Of a stretch of DNA of 64,000 nucleotides, positions 10,351 through 21,042 are shown piece by piece (position 1 is the stretch's first letter; each line of letters starts with the position of its first letter). Source of the stretch: Arenicellales bacterium (GTDB lineage: Bacteria > Pseudomonadota > Gammaproteobacteria > Arenicellales > JAJDZL01); contig OY282380.1 of NCBI GenBank assembly GCA_958295885.1, forward strand, positions 3,775,070 to 3,839,069, read 5' to 3'. The notes below the pieces were generated by a model. It made no database searches and was not told the DNA's origin. It saw nothing but the letters and a program-made list of their open reading frames with translations. Position numbers and translations under genes: made by a program.

Positions 10351-11202
10351 ATGACTCGATATTGCGGACGCGACTTCAGTTGCAAGGAGCTGGAGCGCAT
10401 TCGCAAACTGATTGCCGCCCATCCTGACAGTTCCAGAACCCGGCTGTCGCAGCAGGTCTGTGAGCTGCTGGATTGGAAAAAGCCCGATGGAGGACTCAAA
10501 CAGATGTCGTGCCGGGTGGCGATGCTGCGCATGCATCGAAATCAGCTGATTGTGTTGCCGCCGCCTCGTCGCCAACCTACCAGGGCGGTCATCCGCTTCA
10601 CCGACAGCACTGCGCCGCAGACACCGATCCGTGCGCCGCTGCATGAGTTGTCAACACCCCAGCTGCGGCGGGTGTCAACCCCCGCTGATTCACGTCTTTG
10701 GAACGAATACATTGAACGCTATCATTATCTTGGATACAAACCCCTGCCCGGCGCTCAGCAGCGTTATTTCGCTGCCATAGACCGCCAGATTGTCGCCGCC
10801 TTCGGCTTCGGTGCCGCAGCCTGGAAAACCGCACCCCGGGATGACTTCATCGGCTGGAATCGGGAGCGCAGAGAAGCCAATCTGGCGCTGATCGTGAACA
10901 ATGCAAGATTCCTCATTCTGCCCTGGATCAACTGCCCCAATCTTGCCTCGCATCTGCTTGCAAGGCTCGCCCGGGAACTGCCGCAGCAGTGGTACGATCG
11001 TTACCGGATTCGACCGGTGCTACTTGAGACTTTCGTTGAACAGCGCTTTTTGGGCACATGCTACCGGGCTGCGAACTGGATCAATGTCGGTCAAACGAAA
11101 GGACTCGGCAAATGCGCTGCCTCCGCCAAGCCAACATTGCCGACCAAGGATATCTGGCTGTACCCGCTGTGCCGGGACTTCAGGAAAATTCTCAACAGTT
11201 GA
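10351..11202 (+). CDS. DruA-like DUF4338 protein, passenger of the IS66-type transposon
   Basis: About 283 residues. The N-terminal part (RYCGRDFS..ELERIRKLI.., LSQQVCELLDWKKPDGGLKQM) is a helix-turn-helix-like region. The C-terminal part is the DUF4338 domain with YHYLGYKPLPG, an IGW motif, NLALIVNNARFLILPW, LLETFVEQRFLGTCYRAANW and a terminal YPL. DUF4338 is the domain of DruA from the Druantia anti-phage system, but relatives also occur alone near transposases. The ATG overlaps the tnpC stop in an ATGA arrangement; an earlier in-frame ATG at 10294 is less likely. No other Druantia genes are present, so a complete defence system is not supported. A helper role in transposition, or a selfish defence cargo, are both possible. 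Confidence 0.85.
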   Translation: MTRYCGRDFSCKELERIRKLIAAHPDSSRTRLSQQVCELLDWKKPDGGLKQMSCRVAMLRMHRNQLIVLPPPRRQPTRAVIRFTDSTAPQTPIRAPLHELSTPQLRRVSTPADSRLWNEYIERYHYLGYKPLPGAQQRYFAAIDRQIVAAFGFGAAAWKTAPRDDFIGWNRERREANLALIVNNARFLILPWINCPNLASHLLARLARELPQQWYDRYRIRPVLLETFVEQRFLGTCYRAANWINVGQTKGLGKCAASAKPTLPTKDIWLYPLCRDFRKILNS

Positions 11203-11221
11203 TTCCTCTCGGCCTATGGGC

Positions 11222-11245
11222 TTGGCCGAATATTTACGGTAATTG
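11222..11245. repeat. Right end of the IS66-type transposon: terminal repeat plus target duplication
   Basis: TTGGCCGAATATTTAC (11222-11237) is the exact complement of the left terminal repeat. It is followed by GGTAATTG (11238-11245), identical to the eight bases outside the left end. Confidence 0.95.
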
Positions 11246-11340
11246 TCCGTCAGGAAACTAATAAAATATTGTTTATATTTATAAATTATGGTTATCTTGA
11301 ACGATGATGAAGTTTATTTGCTAGATCTTTGAGAAACTTG

Positions 11341-11790
11341 GGCGATGAGAAATTCGAAGGCCAGCCAATGTAGTGCGGCCAGACTGCTATCGGAGCGATC
11401 TTCATCGATCTGAAGTCGCGCGACGACCTTCCAGCGGTGTTGAAAGATCTGCAATGGATTAACGCTCACAAGCTCACGCGCCAACAAGCGTTCTAACCAT
11501 TGCCGATAAAGGTTCGACCGGGCACGAATTTATGGCGGTCGTCGGTGCCAGTAGTTCTCAATCAAGGCTCTGGGCTGCAATTTTAAGTGCTTGTAGGAGT
11601 TGTCCAACGAGAACCGGACGGTGCGTAAGATGATGGGTACATTGATGTTTTGCACCTTGAACAGCCGAGTTTCTATGCGTTGCAGACGCTCATTGACAGT
11701 GTGTCGCTGCTGATTCCTGAGTTTGCTGTCAGAATTCGGGCAGTTGGAGTCAAGCAGCCACGAGGTTATGTGCAAATTGCCTTTCGAATA
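11341..11790 (+). pseudogene. ISNCY-type transposase, N-terminal remnant
   Basis: Pieces of one transposase can be followed across several frames: IGAIFIDLKSRDDLPAVLKDLQ near 11390-11455, then RPGTNLWR near 11518, NENRTVRKMMG near 11610, and LQTLIDSVSLLIPEF near 11680-11730. The order and wording match the N-terminal third of ISNCY-type transposases (a DD-rich start, then a GRPGMDLW-like stretch, then a LQTLKDNVSLLTPEL-like stretch). Stops and frameshifts separate the pieces. A second remnant of the same family lies on the minus strand at 25.6-26.1 kb. Confidence 0.65.
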
Positions 11791-13201
<1,411 letters not shown>

Positions 13202-13218
13202 TTGGAATATTCGCAGTC

Positions 13219-13755
13219 ATGCATGATTCATTCGAAGATGAAATGAAAAAGGCTGGCGTCATTCCATTGCAATCCAGCACCAAGATTCGACCGAAAAACA
13301 AAATTCCAGCTGAACCAAAAATACCGTTTCGCATTGAGGAAAGTCGTCAGGTATTGGAAGAATCATTGTCAATCGATCCGTACGCTTCCATGCATGAAAT
13401 TGAAAGCGATGTTGAATTGCGAAAACCCGGCCTCACCCATCAAAGATTCAAAAAGCTGAAACAAGGGGCAATTCATCGACAGGATGAGCTTTATCTACGC
13501 GGCTTCAGCGTAGCAGAAGCGAAAAAACGAATTCATAATTTTATTTCGCAATCCGTAAATGCGCATAAATCCTGCGTGAAAATTATTCATGGAAGAGGGC
13601 TGAACTCTCCAGACGGAATCTCCAAACTCAAACTTGCCACCCAACAAATTTTAAGGTTGAACAAGTTCGTTATGGGTTATTGCGAAGCCAAAGGCAATGA
13701 CGGTGGCGCTGGCGCGAAATACGTTTTGTTAAGAAGACGAAAAGGTAAAAACTAA
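13219..13755 (+). CDS. Smr-domain protein (possible endonuclease)
   Basis: The protein has 178 residues. The C-terminal half is an Smr domain: a conserved LRGFSVAEAKKRIHNFI helix, then a CVKIIHGRGLNS motif, and VMGYCEAKGNDGGAGAKYVLL at the end. Short Smr proteins of proteobacteria (SmrA and SmrB types) are DNA- or mRNA-cleaving nucleases; SmrB acts on collided ribosomes. The N-terminal half is charged and low in complexity, as in these proteins. Which branch it belongs to is not clear from sequence alone. The gene follows trxB closely. Confidence 0.9.
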   Translation: MHDSFEDEMKKAGVIPLQSSTKIRPKNKIPAEPKIPFRIEESRQVLEESLSIDPYASMHEIESDVELRKPGLTHQRFKKLKQGAIHRQDELYLRGFSVAEAKKRIHNFISQSVNAHKSCVKIIHGRGLNSPDGISKLKLATQQILRLNKFVMGYCEAKGNDGGAGAKYVLLRRRKGKN

Positions 13756-13936
13756 AGTGCCGTCACTAAAAATAATCGCGCAGCCAAGTCAAATCGAAGT
13801 TGAATTGAGCGATGGCTGATGAACATGCGTCTCTGCTGCTTGATTCCCATCTAATTTCGAACTTTTAATATTGCCTGCAAATTCCAATTGGCCACTTTGA
13901 CGCACGGCCACCCGCTGAACTGACGGTCGAGTCAAC

Positions 13937-14413
13937 TTACGCGATAAGCGCCGCTGCCGCCCACACTGCCACGCCCTCCTCTCGCCCGACAAATCCAAGA
14001 CTCTCGGTCGTAGTCGCTTTGATTCCAACCTGATTGACGGCGACATTCAGATCTGCACTTATGTTCATCTTCATCTGCTTGGCATGAGGTGAAATTTTTG
14101 GAGCCTGCGCCACGACTGTGATGTCGATGTTGGAGATTTCAAAACCTGATTCATAAATTTTTTCTTTCACTTCGCGCAGAAGGATTCGGCTGTCGATGTC
14201 TCGATACTTCAAATCAGTGTTTGGAAAGTGAACGCCAATATCATCGAGACCGGCGGCTCCAAGTAATGCATCCATCACTGCATGAACGACAGCGTCGGCG
14301 TCTGAATGCCCAGATAATCCTCTACTATGTGGAATGCGCACTCCACCGAGTATCAGCTGCCGACCCGTCACAAACTGGTGTACGTCAAATCCGAAACCTA
14401 CTCTGAATTTCAA
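13937..14413 (-). CDS. ispF: 2-C-methyl-D-erythritol 2,4-cyclodiphosphate synthase
   Basis: The 158-residue enzyme catalyses the fifth step of the MEP isoprenoid pathway. It forms the cyclic diphosphate from CDP-methylerythritol 2-phosphate with loss of CMP. The metal-binding GFDVHQF is near the N-terminus, GHSDADAVVHAVMDALLGA supplies the third His and the active-site loop, DIGVHFPNTD follows, and ATTTESLGFVGREEG is the C-terminal substrate loop. The length is standard. It lies 44 bp downstream of ispD on the same strand, the common proteobacterial order. Confidence 0.97.
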   Translation of the reverse strand: MKFRVGFGFDVHQFVTGRQLILGGVRIPHSRGLSGHSDADAVVHAVMDALLGAAGLDDIGVHFPNTDLKYRDIDSRILLREVKEKIYESGFEISNIDITVVAQAPKISPHAKQMKMNISADLNVAVNQVGIKATTTESLGFVGREEGVAVWAAAALIA

Positions 14414-14457
14414 GTTCTTCGATTCCTCCAGCTGAATTCAATACGTTAGCGTTAGAT

Positions 14458-15147
14458 CTACTTTTTCTGTAGAATCGCTCCAGCAATTTCAATGTCGGCT
14501 GGAATGGTAATTTTTAGATTGGTCGGACTCCCAAGCACTAACTTTGGCCGATATCCTTTCAATTCCATTGCCTGCGATTCGTCCGTAACATCTTTGCCGA
14601 ACTTCCTGCACTCTGCAAGCGCATCATGCAATAAGCCCAATTTAAACAACTGTGGCGTTTGGGCGGAATATATCTCACTGCGAGGCAGGGTCTTCGTGAT
14701 TCGACTGCGAATGCCGCGTTTTACGGTGTCATGGATGGGCAGACACAGAATGCCACCATCTTCGTCATCTCCGACTTCCAGAAGAAGAGACTCCACATCC
14801 TCATGCTTCAACAATGGACGGTTTGCATCATGCACCAGTACCCAGTCATCTTTTGAATGTCCTTCATTCAGCATATGCGTGAGTCCGTATAAAACTGTTT
14901 CACTCCTTGACTGACCACCTCGGTAAACAGCTCTAATTTTGGGATGCAAGCCAATCGCCCATTCACGACGGTCTGGTTCTGCACCCAATCCAACGTACAG
15001 CCCTCTGAGCTTGGAAAAAGAAGCTACGGCTTCTACGGTCCATTCCAGAATTGACTTATCGCCTATGTTCATGAACTGTTTGGGCGTATCGCAGTTCATG
15101 CGCGCGCCGATTCCAGCCGCAGGTATTATTCCCCAATAATTCACCAT
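14458..15147 (-). CDS. ispD: 2-C-methyl-D-erythritol 4-phosphate cytidylyltransferase
   Basis: The 229-residue MEP pathway enzyme transfers CMP from CTP to methylerythritol 4-phosphate. The nucleotide-binding IIPAAGIGARM is at the N-terminus, followed by a CDTPKQF stretch, VLVHDANRP in the middle, and a C-terminal DVTDESQAMELKGYRP region followed by LKIT, all family hallmarks. The gene is transcribed away from mfd and leads into ispF. Confidence 0.97.
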   Translation of the reverse strand: MVNYWGIIPAAGIGARMNCDTPKQFMNIGDKSILEWTVEAVASFSKLRGLYVGLGAEPDRREWAIGLHPKIRAVYRGGQSRSETVLYGLTHMLNEGHSKDDWVLVHDANRPLLKHEDVESLLLEVGDDEDGGILCLPIHDTVKRGIRSRITKTLPRSEIYSAQTPQLFKLGLLHDALAECRKFGKDVTDESQAMELKGYRPKLVLGSPTNLKITIPADIEIAGAILQKK

Positions 15148-15340
15148 TATTCAATCAATACACTTTTCTGATTCGTAAAAACATCAGCCGTTCCCAGGCA
15201 AATTTCATATCCAATCGAAAACTCATGTGAACCAAACGGTACAATTTTGCTGAAGTTTCAAAGAATCTTCTGAATATAAAATTGAATCTTTATTTTATTT
15301 GTGCTGCTCTCCATATACCTAGCTGAATTTCGCCATTGAT

Positions 15341-18300
15341 ATGAAATCTCCAAATTTTCCTTTTCAAATTCCCAAATTTGAAAGTCTGGGAACCCACCAA
15401 GTTTGGACAGGGCTCTATGGAAGCGCTTTGGCGCTTGCGGCAATCAACGCGTCTGCACAGTGGAACAGGCCGATTGTTTTGGTCACTTCAGGGAACCGCG
15501 AGGCCGAGGAGCTGGATGCAGATCTGGAATTCTATGCAGACAGTGACCAGCAGCTGAAAATCTATAACTTTCCCAGTTGGGAATGCCTTCCCTACGATGA
15601 GTTCAGTCCTCACCAAGACATCACTTCACAAAGGATGAGACTGTTGAACCAGCTCCCAATGCTCGGCAAGGCCGTGGTCGTCATCTCAGTCGACAATTTG
15701 ATGCAGCGGCTTCCTCCAATTGAATACGTAGAATCAAACAGTTTTGAATTTAGAGTCGGGCAATCATTGGATTTCGAACTGTTTCGAACTCGATTGGAAA
15801 AAACTTCATACCACTCGGTAAATCAGGTAGAAAGCCCAGGAGATTATGTGATTCGAGGAGGAGTTATCGATGTATTTCCCATGGGACTGGACGATCCAAT
15901 CCGCATCGAGCTGTTTGGTGATGAAATCGACAGCCTTCGCTTGTTTGATGTCGATACTCAGCTGACCAAACAAAAAATCAACGAAATGCGGATTCTTCCA
16001 GCCAGTGAAATTCCCATGACGGATTCGGCAATTCGTTCGTTTCGGCAAGGAATGCGTAGACACTTTGAAGGCGACCCCCGTCAAAACTATGTTTATAAAA
16101 AAATTGATGCCAAGAAAGTGCCGAGTGGCGCCGAATTTTACCTGCCTCTGTTCTATGAACATACATCAACTTTTCTTGACTATGTTCCATCATCGGCTGT
16201 AATTGTGATTCTGGATTCCTTTCATGCTGAAACAGAAAAATTCTGGCAGCATGTCCATGAACGTCATGAAGCAACGAGTGATCAACGAGACCGGCTGCCG
16301 CTGCCACCGAACCTGCTTTATCTCTCTCCAAGTGATTTGGATCTTCAGATCAAAACTTTTCCGCACGTTTGCATAGGAGAATCTGAGCAAAAAACAGCTC
16401 TGCCATTCAATACTGTTTCGATTGGCGAATCATTTCAGAGAATTCAAACTAAAACCGCCCAGGCTGCACTCAAAAAATTCTTATCCGAACCCCATAAAAG
16501 AGTCTTATTTACGGTTGATGCCTACGCACAAAGAGAAAATCTTGAGAAAATTTTATTTGGAATGGGGATGAATGCATCGCGCATAGATTCGTGGAATTCC
16601 TTCCTGAATTCGGAAGTGCGATTCGCAGTTACAGTGGCGTCGCTGACGGCAGGTGTGAATTTGCCCGGCATCAATGCGGCGGTAATTACCCGAGCTGAGC
16701 TATTTGGAAACTGGCATCCAGCTCCCAAAGCCAAGAAAAAAATCAAGTCTTCAGAGAGCATCATCGCTTCCTACGAGGAACTGGAAATCGGTGATGCTGT
16801 CGTTCACGAAACTTATGGAATTGGGCGATATCAAGGACTTGTGACGATGCGCATTAACGATACGCTGGCCGAATATCTTTCCATTGAGTATCAAGGAAAT
16901 GAAACATTGTATGTGCCGGTTTATGCGTTTGACTGTGTGAACCGTTACTTCGGGAGCGATGCAGATCAAGTGGAACTTCACTCGCTCAGTTCTCGAAAAT
17001 GGAAAAAAACGACTGCTAAGGCACGTTCGAAAGCGTTTGACATTGCAAGTGAACTATTGGAGGTTCAAGCGCTCCGAGACTCTCGCGAGGGAAATGTCAT
17101 GTTGCTTCCCGAGCAGGATTACGAGCTGTTCGTATCTCGATTTCCCTATCGCGAAACTCTAGATCAACTGTCAGCGATTCAAGCGGTTTTGACCGATCTG
17201 GCTTCGAGTCGCCCCATGAATCGCTTGGTTTGCGGCGACGTAGGATTTGGCAAGACGGAAGTTGCCCTGAGAGCTTCTCTGGTTGCTGTTGCAAATGGGT
17301 ATCAAGTTGCTTTAGTGGTACCCACCACACTATTGGCACAGCAGCATTTTGATGTATTCCAGGAACGATTCGCCGAGATGGGCGTGAGCGTTGAATTGGT
17401 GTCGCGAATGCAAAAGAAACTGACAGTCACACGCATATTGAAAGATCTCAGATCAAATCTGACCGACATCGTCATCGGCACGCACAGACTGCTTCAAAAG
17501 GACGTCGAATTTTCCAAGTTAGGCTTATTGATCATCGATGAAGAACATCGATTTGGGGTACGCCAGAAAGAACACCTGAAAAAGCTCCGAACTTCAGTCG
17601 ACATTCTAACGCTGACTGCAACCCCGATTCCTCGCACCCTCAGCATGGCTCTGCACGACATCTGCGACATCTCAATCATAGGCACTCCACCTGACAATCG
17701 CCTGAGTGTGCGGACGTTCGTACGAGACTGGAACTCCAAATTGATACGGGAAGCGTGTCTGCGGGAGATCGGACGCGGCGGTCAGATCATCTTCTTGCAC
17801 AACGAAGTGAAAACCATCACTCGAACTGCGAAGCAGCTGGAGAAAATTGTGCCAGAAGCGAATATCAAGACTGCGCATGGTCAGATGCCCAAGCTCCAGC
17901 TGCAGGCGGTCATGAAGGATTTTTATCAGCAGAATTTTGATACGCTCGTCTGTACGACAATCATCGAAAACGGAATTGACATTCCCAGCGCCAATACAAT
18001 AATCATCAACTCTGCAAATAAATTCGGACTTGCGCAGCTACACCAGCTGCGAGGGCGAGTGGGCCGTTCGCATCACCAGGCTTATGCTTATCTGCTCGTA
18101 CGAAGTCTGAAATACTTACCTAGGAATGCCCGTTTTAGGCTCGAAGCTATTGAATCCTTCGATCAGCTGGGTGTCGGTTATGTCATTGCGACTCACGACT
18201 TGGAGATTCGAGGTGCGGGAACTCTGCTGGGAGAAGCACAAAGCGGTGTGATCGATGACGTTGGTTACTCACTGTATTCGAGATTTTTGCGAGAAGCGGT

Positions 18301-18862
18301 GTCCACACTGAATCGTTCGATGTCCAACGGTGCGGCCAATGAAGAGAAAAAACAGCGGCTGCAGCAGGAATTCGCAAAATTTGAAGTCGAAAACAGCAGC
18401 AATATTGAAATTGATCTCCAAATTCCAGCACTGATTCCCGAATCTTGGATTTCCAGCGTGAGTCTGCGCCTTACGCTCTACAAGAGGATTGCTCACGCAG
18501 CTGATTCAAAAGCGTTATACGACCTCAGGAAAGAAATGGTCGATCGTTTTGGGGCCTTTCCAAATTCAGTCAACAATCTTTTTGAGGTCGGAAACATTCG
18601 CCTTCGGGCGAAGCGTCTTGGGGTGCGGAGACTGCACGTTCGCCAGTCTCGCGGTCGTATCTCCTTCGTTGAACAGCCTAGAATCAATTTTGCAGGAATC
18701 CACCGGCTGATTCACGAGTACTCCGGTGTCGTGAGGCTGAACAGTTCGGATTCAGAAATTAATTTCTCTCATCGTCTGCTCTCTGGAGAAAAGAGAGTTC
18801 GGAGTGCGATGTTCATACTCGACTGCCTGACCCCGAATGATGAAATTCCGCTGTCGAGCTAG
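15341..18862 (+). CDS. mfd: Transcription-repair coupling factor Mfd
   Basis: The 1173-residue translocase removes stalled RNA polymerase and recruits UvrA. The N-terminal UvrB-homology region includes RLEKTSYHSVNQVESPGDY and VIRGGVIDVFPMG. The RNA-polymerase-interacting CarD-like domain starts near residue 484 (GDAVVHETYGIGRYQG). The helicase core has Walker A GDVGFGKTEVA near 632-642, DEEH at about 733-736, a TATPIPRTL motif, and motifs V-VI ending in QLRGRVGRSHHQAYAYL. The C-terminal TRCF domain follows. It is full length with no lesion and divergent from ispD. Confidence 0.98.
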   Translation: MKSPNFPFQIPKFESLGTHQVWTGLYGSALALAAINASAQWNRPIVLVTSGNREAEELDADLEFYADSDQQLKIYNFPSWECLPYDEFSPHQDITSQRMRLLNQLPMLGKAVVVISVDNLMQRLPPIEYVESNSFEFRVGQSLDFELFRTRLEKTSYHSVNQVESPGDYVIRGGVIDVFPMGLDDPIRIELFGDEIDSLRLFDVDTQLTKQKINEMRILPASEIPMTDSAIRSFRQGMRRHFEGDPRQNYVYKKIDAKKVPSGAEFYLPLFYEHTSTFLDYVPSSAVIVILDSFHAETEKFWQHVHERHEATSDQRDRLPLPPNLLYLSPSDLDLQIKTFPHVCIGESEQKTALPFNTVSIGESFQRIQTKTAQAALKKFLSEPHKRVLFTVDAYAQRENLEKILFGMGMNASRIDSWNSFLNSEVRFAVTVASLTAGVNLPGINAAVITRAELFGNWHPAPKAKKKIKSSESIIASYEELEIGDAVVHETYGIGRYQGLVTMRINDTLAEYLSIEYQGNETLYVPVYAFDCVNRYFGSDADQVELHSLSSRKWKKTTAKARSKAFDIASELLEVQALRDSREGNVMLLPEQDYELFVSRFPYRETLDQLSAIQAVLTDLASSRPMNRLVCGDVGFGKTEVALRASLVAVANGYQVALVVPTTLLAQQHFDVFQERFAEMGVSVELVSRMQKKLTVTRILKDLRSNLTDIVIGTHRLLQKDVEFSKLGLLIIDEEHRFGVRQKEHLKKLRTSVDILTLTATPIPRTLSMALHDICDISIIGTPPDNRLSVRTFVRDWNSKLIREACLREIGRGGQIIFLHNEVKTITRTAKQLEKIVPEANIKTAHGQMPKLQLQAVMKDFYQQNFDTLVCTTIIENGIDIPSANTIIINSANKFGLAQLHQLRGRVGRSHHQAYAYLLVRSLKYLPRNARFRLEAIESFDQLGVGYVIATHDLEIRGAGTLLGEAQSGVIDDVGYSLYSRFLREAVSTLNRSMSNGAANEEKKQRLQQEFAKFEVENSSNIEIDLQIPALIPESWISSVSLRLTLYKRIAHAADSKALYDLRKEMVDRFGAFPNSVNNLFEVGNIRLRAKRLGVRRLHVRQSRGRISFVEQPRINFAGIHRLIHEYSGVVRLNSSDSEINFSHRLLSGEKRVRSAMFILDCLTPNDEIPLSS

Positions 18863-18958
18863 TCCGGATCTTTTTCAAGTGCGGTGTACTGACGAACGAA
18901 TTTCAATCAAGAAATATTTGCGTTCGACTGCAGCTCTGAAGGAGCGGCTCGCTCGCAA

Positions 18959-19522
18959 TCAGGCGACCTTTTCAGCTCGGTTTACTTCTTCCGCCGGACA
19001 TTGAGAAGGGAAAATTGCCAATTCTTCTTCAAACCCGAAATTTCTCATGTCTTCAATACGCATCGGATAGAGAATTCCGTCCAGATGATCGCATTCATGC
19101 TGAACGACTCGGGCATGAAAGTCGGTAACGGTTCGATCAATTCTGTTTCCCTGCAAGTCAATTCCGGTGTATCTGATCTTTGAATGCCGCGATACCAAAC
19201 CGCGCATTCCTGGAACACTCAGGCAGCCTTCCCATCCAGCTCGCGTTTCCGCTTCCAGAAATTCAATTTCAGGATTAATGAGAACCGTAAACGGAACTGG
19301 TTCTGCAGTGGCATATCTTGGGTTGAATTCAAATCCGAAGATAACGACTCTTTTCATCACCCCAATTTGAGGAGCTGCCAATCCTGCGCCGTCCGCGGCA
19401 ACCATGGTATCAATCATGTCCGCAACGAGATCCTTCAGCCCAACGGTCTCGGACTCGTTCACTGGTTGAGAGACCTCGAACAATCGTGGATTGCCCATTT
19501 TCAGTATTTTTCGTACCGTCAT
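18959..19522 (-). CDS. def: Peptide deformylase
   Basis: The 187-residue metalloenzyme removes the N-terminal formyl group from nascent proteins. The three signature motifs are intact: GAGLAAPQIG, EGCLSVPG with the metal-binding Cys, and QHECDHLDG with the HExxH pair. The protein is slightly longer than E. coli Def because of a C-terminal tail rich in acidic and small residues. It is convergent with mfd and is not in the usual def-fmt operon. Confidence 0.96.
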   Translation of the reverse strand: MTVRKILKMGNPRLFEVSQPVNESETVGLKDLVADMIDTMVAADGAGLAAPQIGVMKRVVIFGFEFNPRYATAEPVPFTVLINPEIEFLEAETRAGWEGCLSVPGMRGLVSRHSKIRYTGIDLQGNRIDRTVTDFHARVVQHECDHLDGILYPMRIEDMRNFGFEEELAIFPSQCPAEEVNRAEKVA

Positions 19523-19875
19523 AATCTTAATATATTGATAATAATAACTATCTAACTAATTTCAAAGGATTCCATGCAGGAAGAAATTATACTGAATGGT
19601 TCAGAATTATTGGGAATATTGATTTGCTCAGTACAAGTTTTTCGGTGGCGTTTATTAAGAGGTCGGTTCCGTCAAAAATAAATGACTTGCACGGGTAAAT
19701 TGCCGCATAGGCACAAAATTAGAAACCGCAGCTACGCGTTCATTTATGTTGATTGCAGTTGTCCAACCCCCAATTTTGAGTGTGAGTTCAGCAGGTGACA
19801 CACATAAAAATCATATTTGCCTGCATTTTCTCACGTTCCGTTCTGTAATTGAAGTCAAATATCGGTACGACAATG
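19523..19875. other. Intergenic stretch between def and the Fic gene
   Basis: No gene or repeat was recognised in this AT-rich stretch of about 350 bp. Confidence 0.5.
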
Positions 19876-21042
19876 CTAAGGTAAAACGAGTTCTACAATT
19901 TTGTCTTCCGTAATCCGAATCAAAGCTTGTTGCTGCAGACCTTTTAGATCTCTTAATCGAGTTTTTGCAGTGAGTTTTCTATAAAGTTCGGAATACCACA
20001 ATTCTGCCTTCAGACTGCTTAGTGATGGCTTGATATTCCGACTTAGAAGATTGTCAATAATCGTAAATTGTCGAAAATTGATTTCTTTAGTTCGCAGCTT
20101 ACGATTTAAAATGGCCTGAAAAATCAAAATTCCGATGATTTGATGTGCGCGAGTAATTAAATTGTTTAACGCCTCCAGCATACCTTCAAGTACAAATTCA
20201 ACGAATACAGTGTTTGGATAGGGTTCCTTTTTTTTCTGAGAATTTCTTGCAAGATTGAAAACCGTAAAGTATCTGTCTATATGCTTCAAGTAGTATCTTG
20301 AGAGTGCAAATGGTGCGTACTTCACACCGGATGACATCAAAATTAGTGCTTCCAAAACTCTGCCGACTCGACCATTACCATCCCAAAACGGATGAATTGT
20401 CTCGAAATAAAAATGTGCTAACGATGCTCGAATCAAAGGGTCAAGCGTAAACAGTTCGGAACTATTGATCCATTCCAGATAGTGCTGCATCAAAATCACT
20501 ATATCGGCCCGGCATTTTGGAGGTACATAAACGCCTCCGTGAGCAGAATCTCCGACTTTGGTCAATTGTCCCTTTGGATTATCACGATATCGACCAGGTG
20601 TGTTGTCAGGATGCGTTAACCCATCAGTAATGATCGCGTGTAAATTGGTGATTGTCTCCTCAGACAGGGACACAGATTGATTTGACTGCTGAGGCGATCG
20701 TACTGCGAACAGTCTGGCTGCTTTTTCTGCCTCGTTATATGCATATTTGAGATTGAGTATGCGCTTTGCTTCCTCATTGTTGGACACTTCACTCGAAATT
20801 ATGACCTCTATCTCCTCTTCGGTTTGGATGCCACCTTCAATGGTATTTGTACCATAGATACTAGACACAACCACTTCCTTCTCCAGGCGCATAGCAATTT
20901 CATTCACCATTGGTACGGAATCGAATCGAAGTGATGCGTCTCTCACCCTTTGCATTAGTGGGTGAATTCTCTCAAAATCGATTCCAATTTGAAATGTAAA
21001 AATTCCAGATCGAAATGTCTCAATTCTTTTTTTATATTCCAT
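19876..21042 (-). CDS. Fic family protein (probable AMP-transferase)
   Basis: The 388-residue protein has the full Fic motif HPFWDGNGRVGR at 217-228 and an N-terminal inhibitory helix with S..GTNTIEG (about 60-70). This is the class II arrangement, in which the inhibitory Glu is in the same chain. A C-terminal winged-helix-like region (residues about 300-385) is typical of Fic-DOC regulators. Such proteins attach AMP to cellular targets, and many are toxin-like or self-regulatory. No separate antitoxin lies next to it. The gene stands alone at the edge of the mobile-element-rich zone, which suggests horizontal acquisition. Confidence 0.92.
   Translation of the reverse strand: MEYKKRIETFRSGIFTFQIGIDFERIHPLMQRVRDASLRFDSVPMVNEIAMRLEKEVVVSSIYGTNTIEGGIQTEEEIEVIISSEVSNNEEAKRILNLKYAYNEAEKAARLFAVRSPQQSNQSVSLSEETITNLHAIITDGLTHPDNTPGRYRDNPKGQLTKVGDSAHGGVYVPPKCRADIVILMQHYLEWINSSELFTLDPLIRASLAHFYFETIHPFWDGNGRVGRVLEALILMSSGVKYAPFALSRYYLKHIDRYFTVFNLARNSQKKKEPYPNTVFVEFVLEGMLEALNNLITRAHQIIGILIFQAILNRKLRTKEINFRQFTIIDNLLSRNIKPSLSSLKAELWYSELYRKLTAKTRLRDLKGLQQQALIRITEDKIVELVLP

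Larger units (their letters stand above)
6851..10354 (+). pseudogene. tnpC: IS66-family transposase TnpC, interrupted
   Basis: The reconstructed protein is about 606 residues. It has an N-terminal coiled coil (LEQSQQEHETRKYLKLLEKH) and a zinc-finger-like CDFCGAAY segment. The DDE core has HCDETGWKV, FVICDRYSGY and CWVHMRRDY, and the C-terminal DNN..ER motif carries the catalytic Glu. Two lesions are visible. A TGA at 6989-6991 lies in the frame that opens at ATG 6851 (a Trp codon is the likely ancestor), so the frame resumes only from a TTG at 7031. An IS4-family element sits inside the DNN..ER motif. Insert plus duplicated target is 1683 bp, a multiple of three, and the same frame resumes at 9997 and runs to TGA 10352-10354, which overlaps the passenger gene start. 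Confidence 0.92.
6763..11237 (+). mobile_element. IS66-family transposon carrying a DruA-like passenger gene, with a nested IS4-family element
   Basis: The element is bounded by perfect 16-bp inverted terminal repeats and flanked by an exact 8-bp direct repeat GGTAATTG. It spans 4475 bp as it stands; removing the nested IS and its 6-bp target copy leaves about 2.79 kb. It encodes only tnpC (no tnpA or tnpB, as in the ISBst12-like branch) and a second gene of the DUF4338/DruA family that overlaps the tnpC stop by four bases and ends 35 bp from the right terminus. The passenger therefore belongs to the element. The element cannot move by its own transposase now, because tnpC has an in-frame stop and an insertion. 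Confidence 0.93.

Noticed and set aside
10351..11202. A full Druantia defence system
   Set aside because: Only a DruA-like domain protein is present; no DruB-E genes or large helicase are adjacent, and the gene lies inside a transposon.
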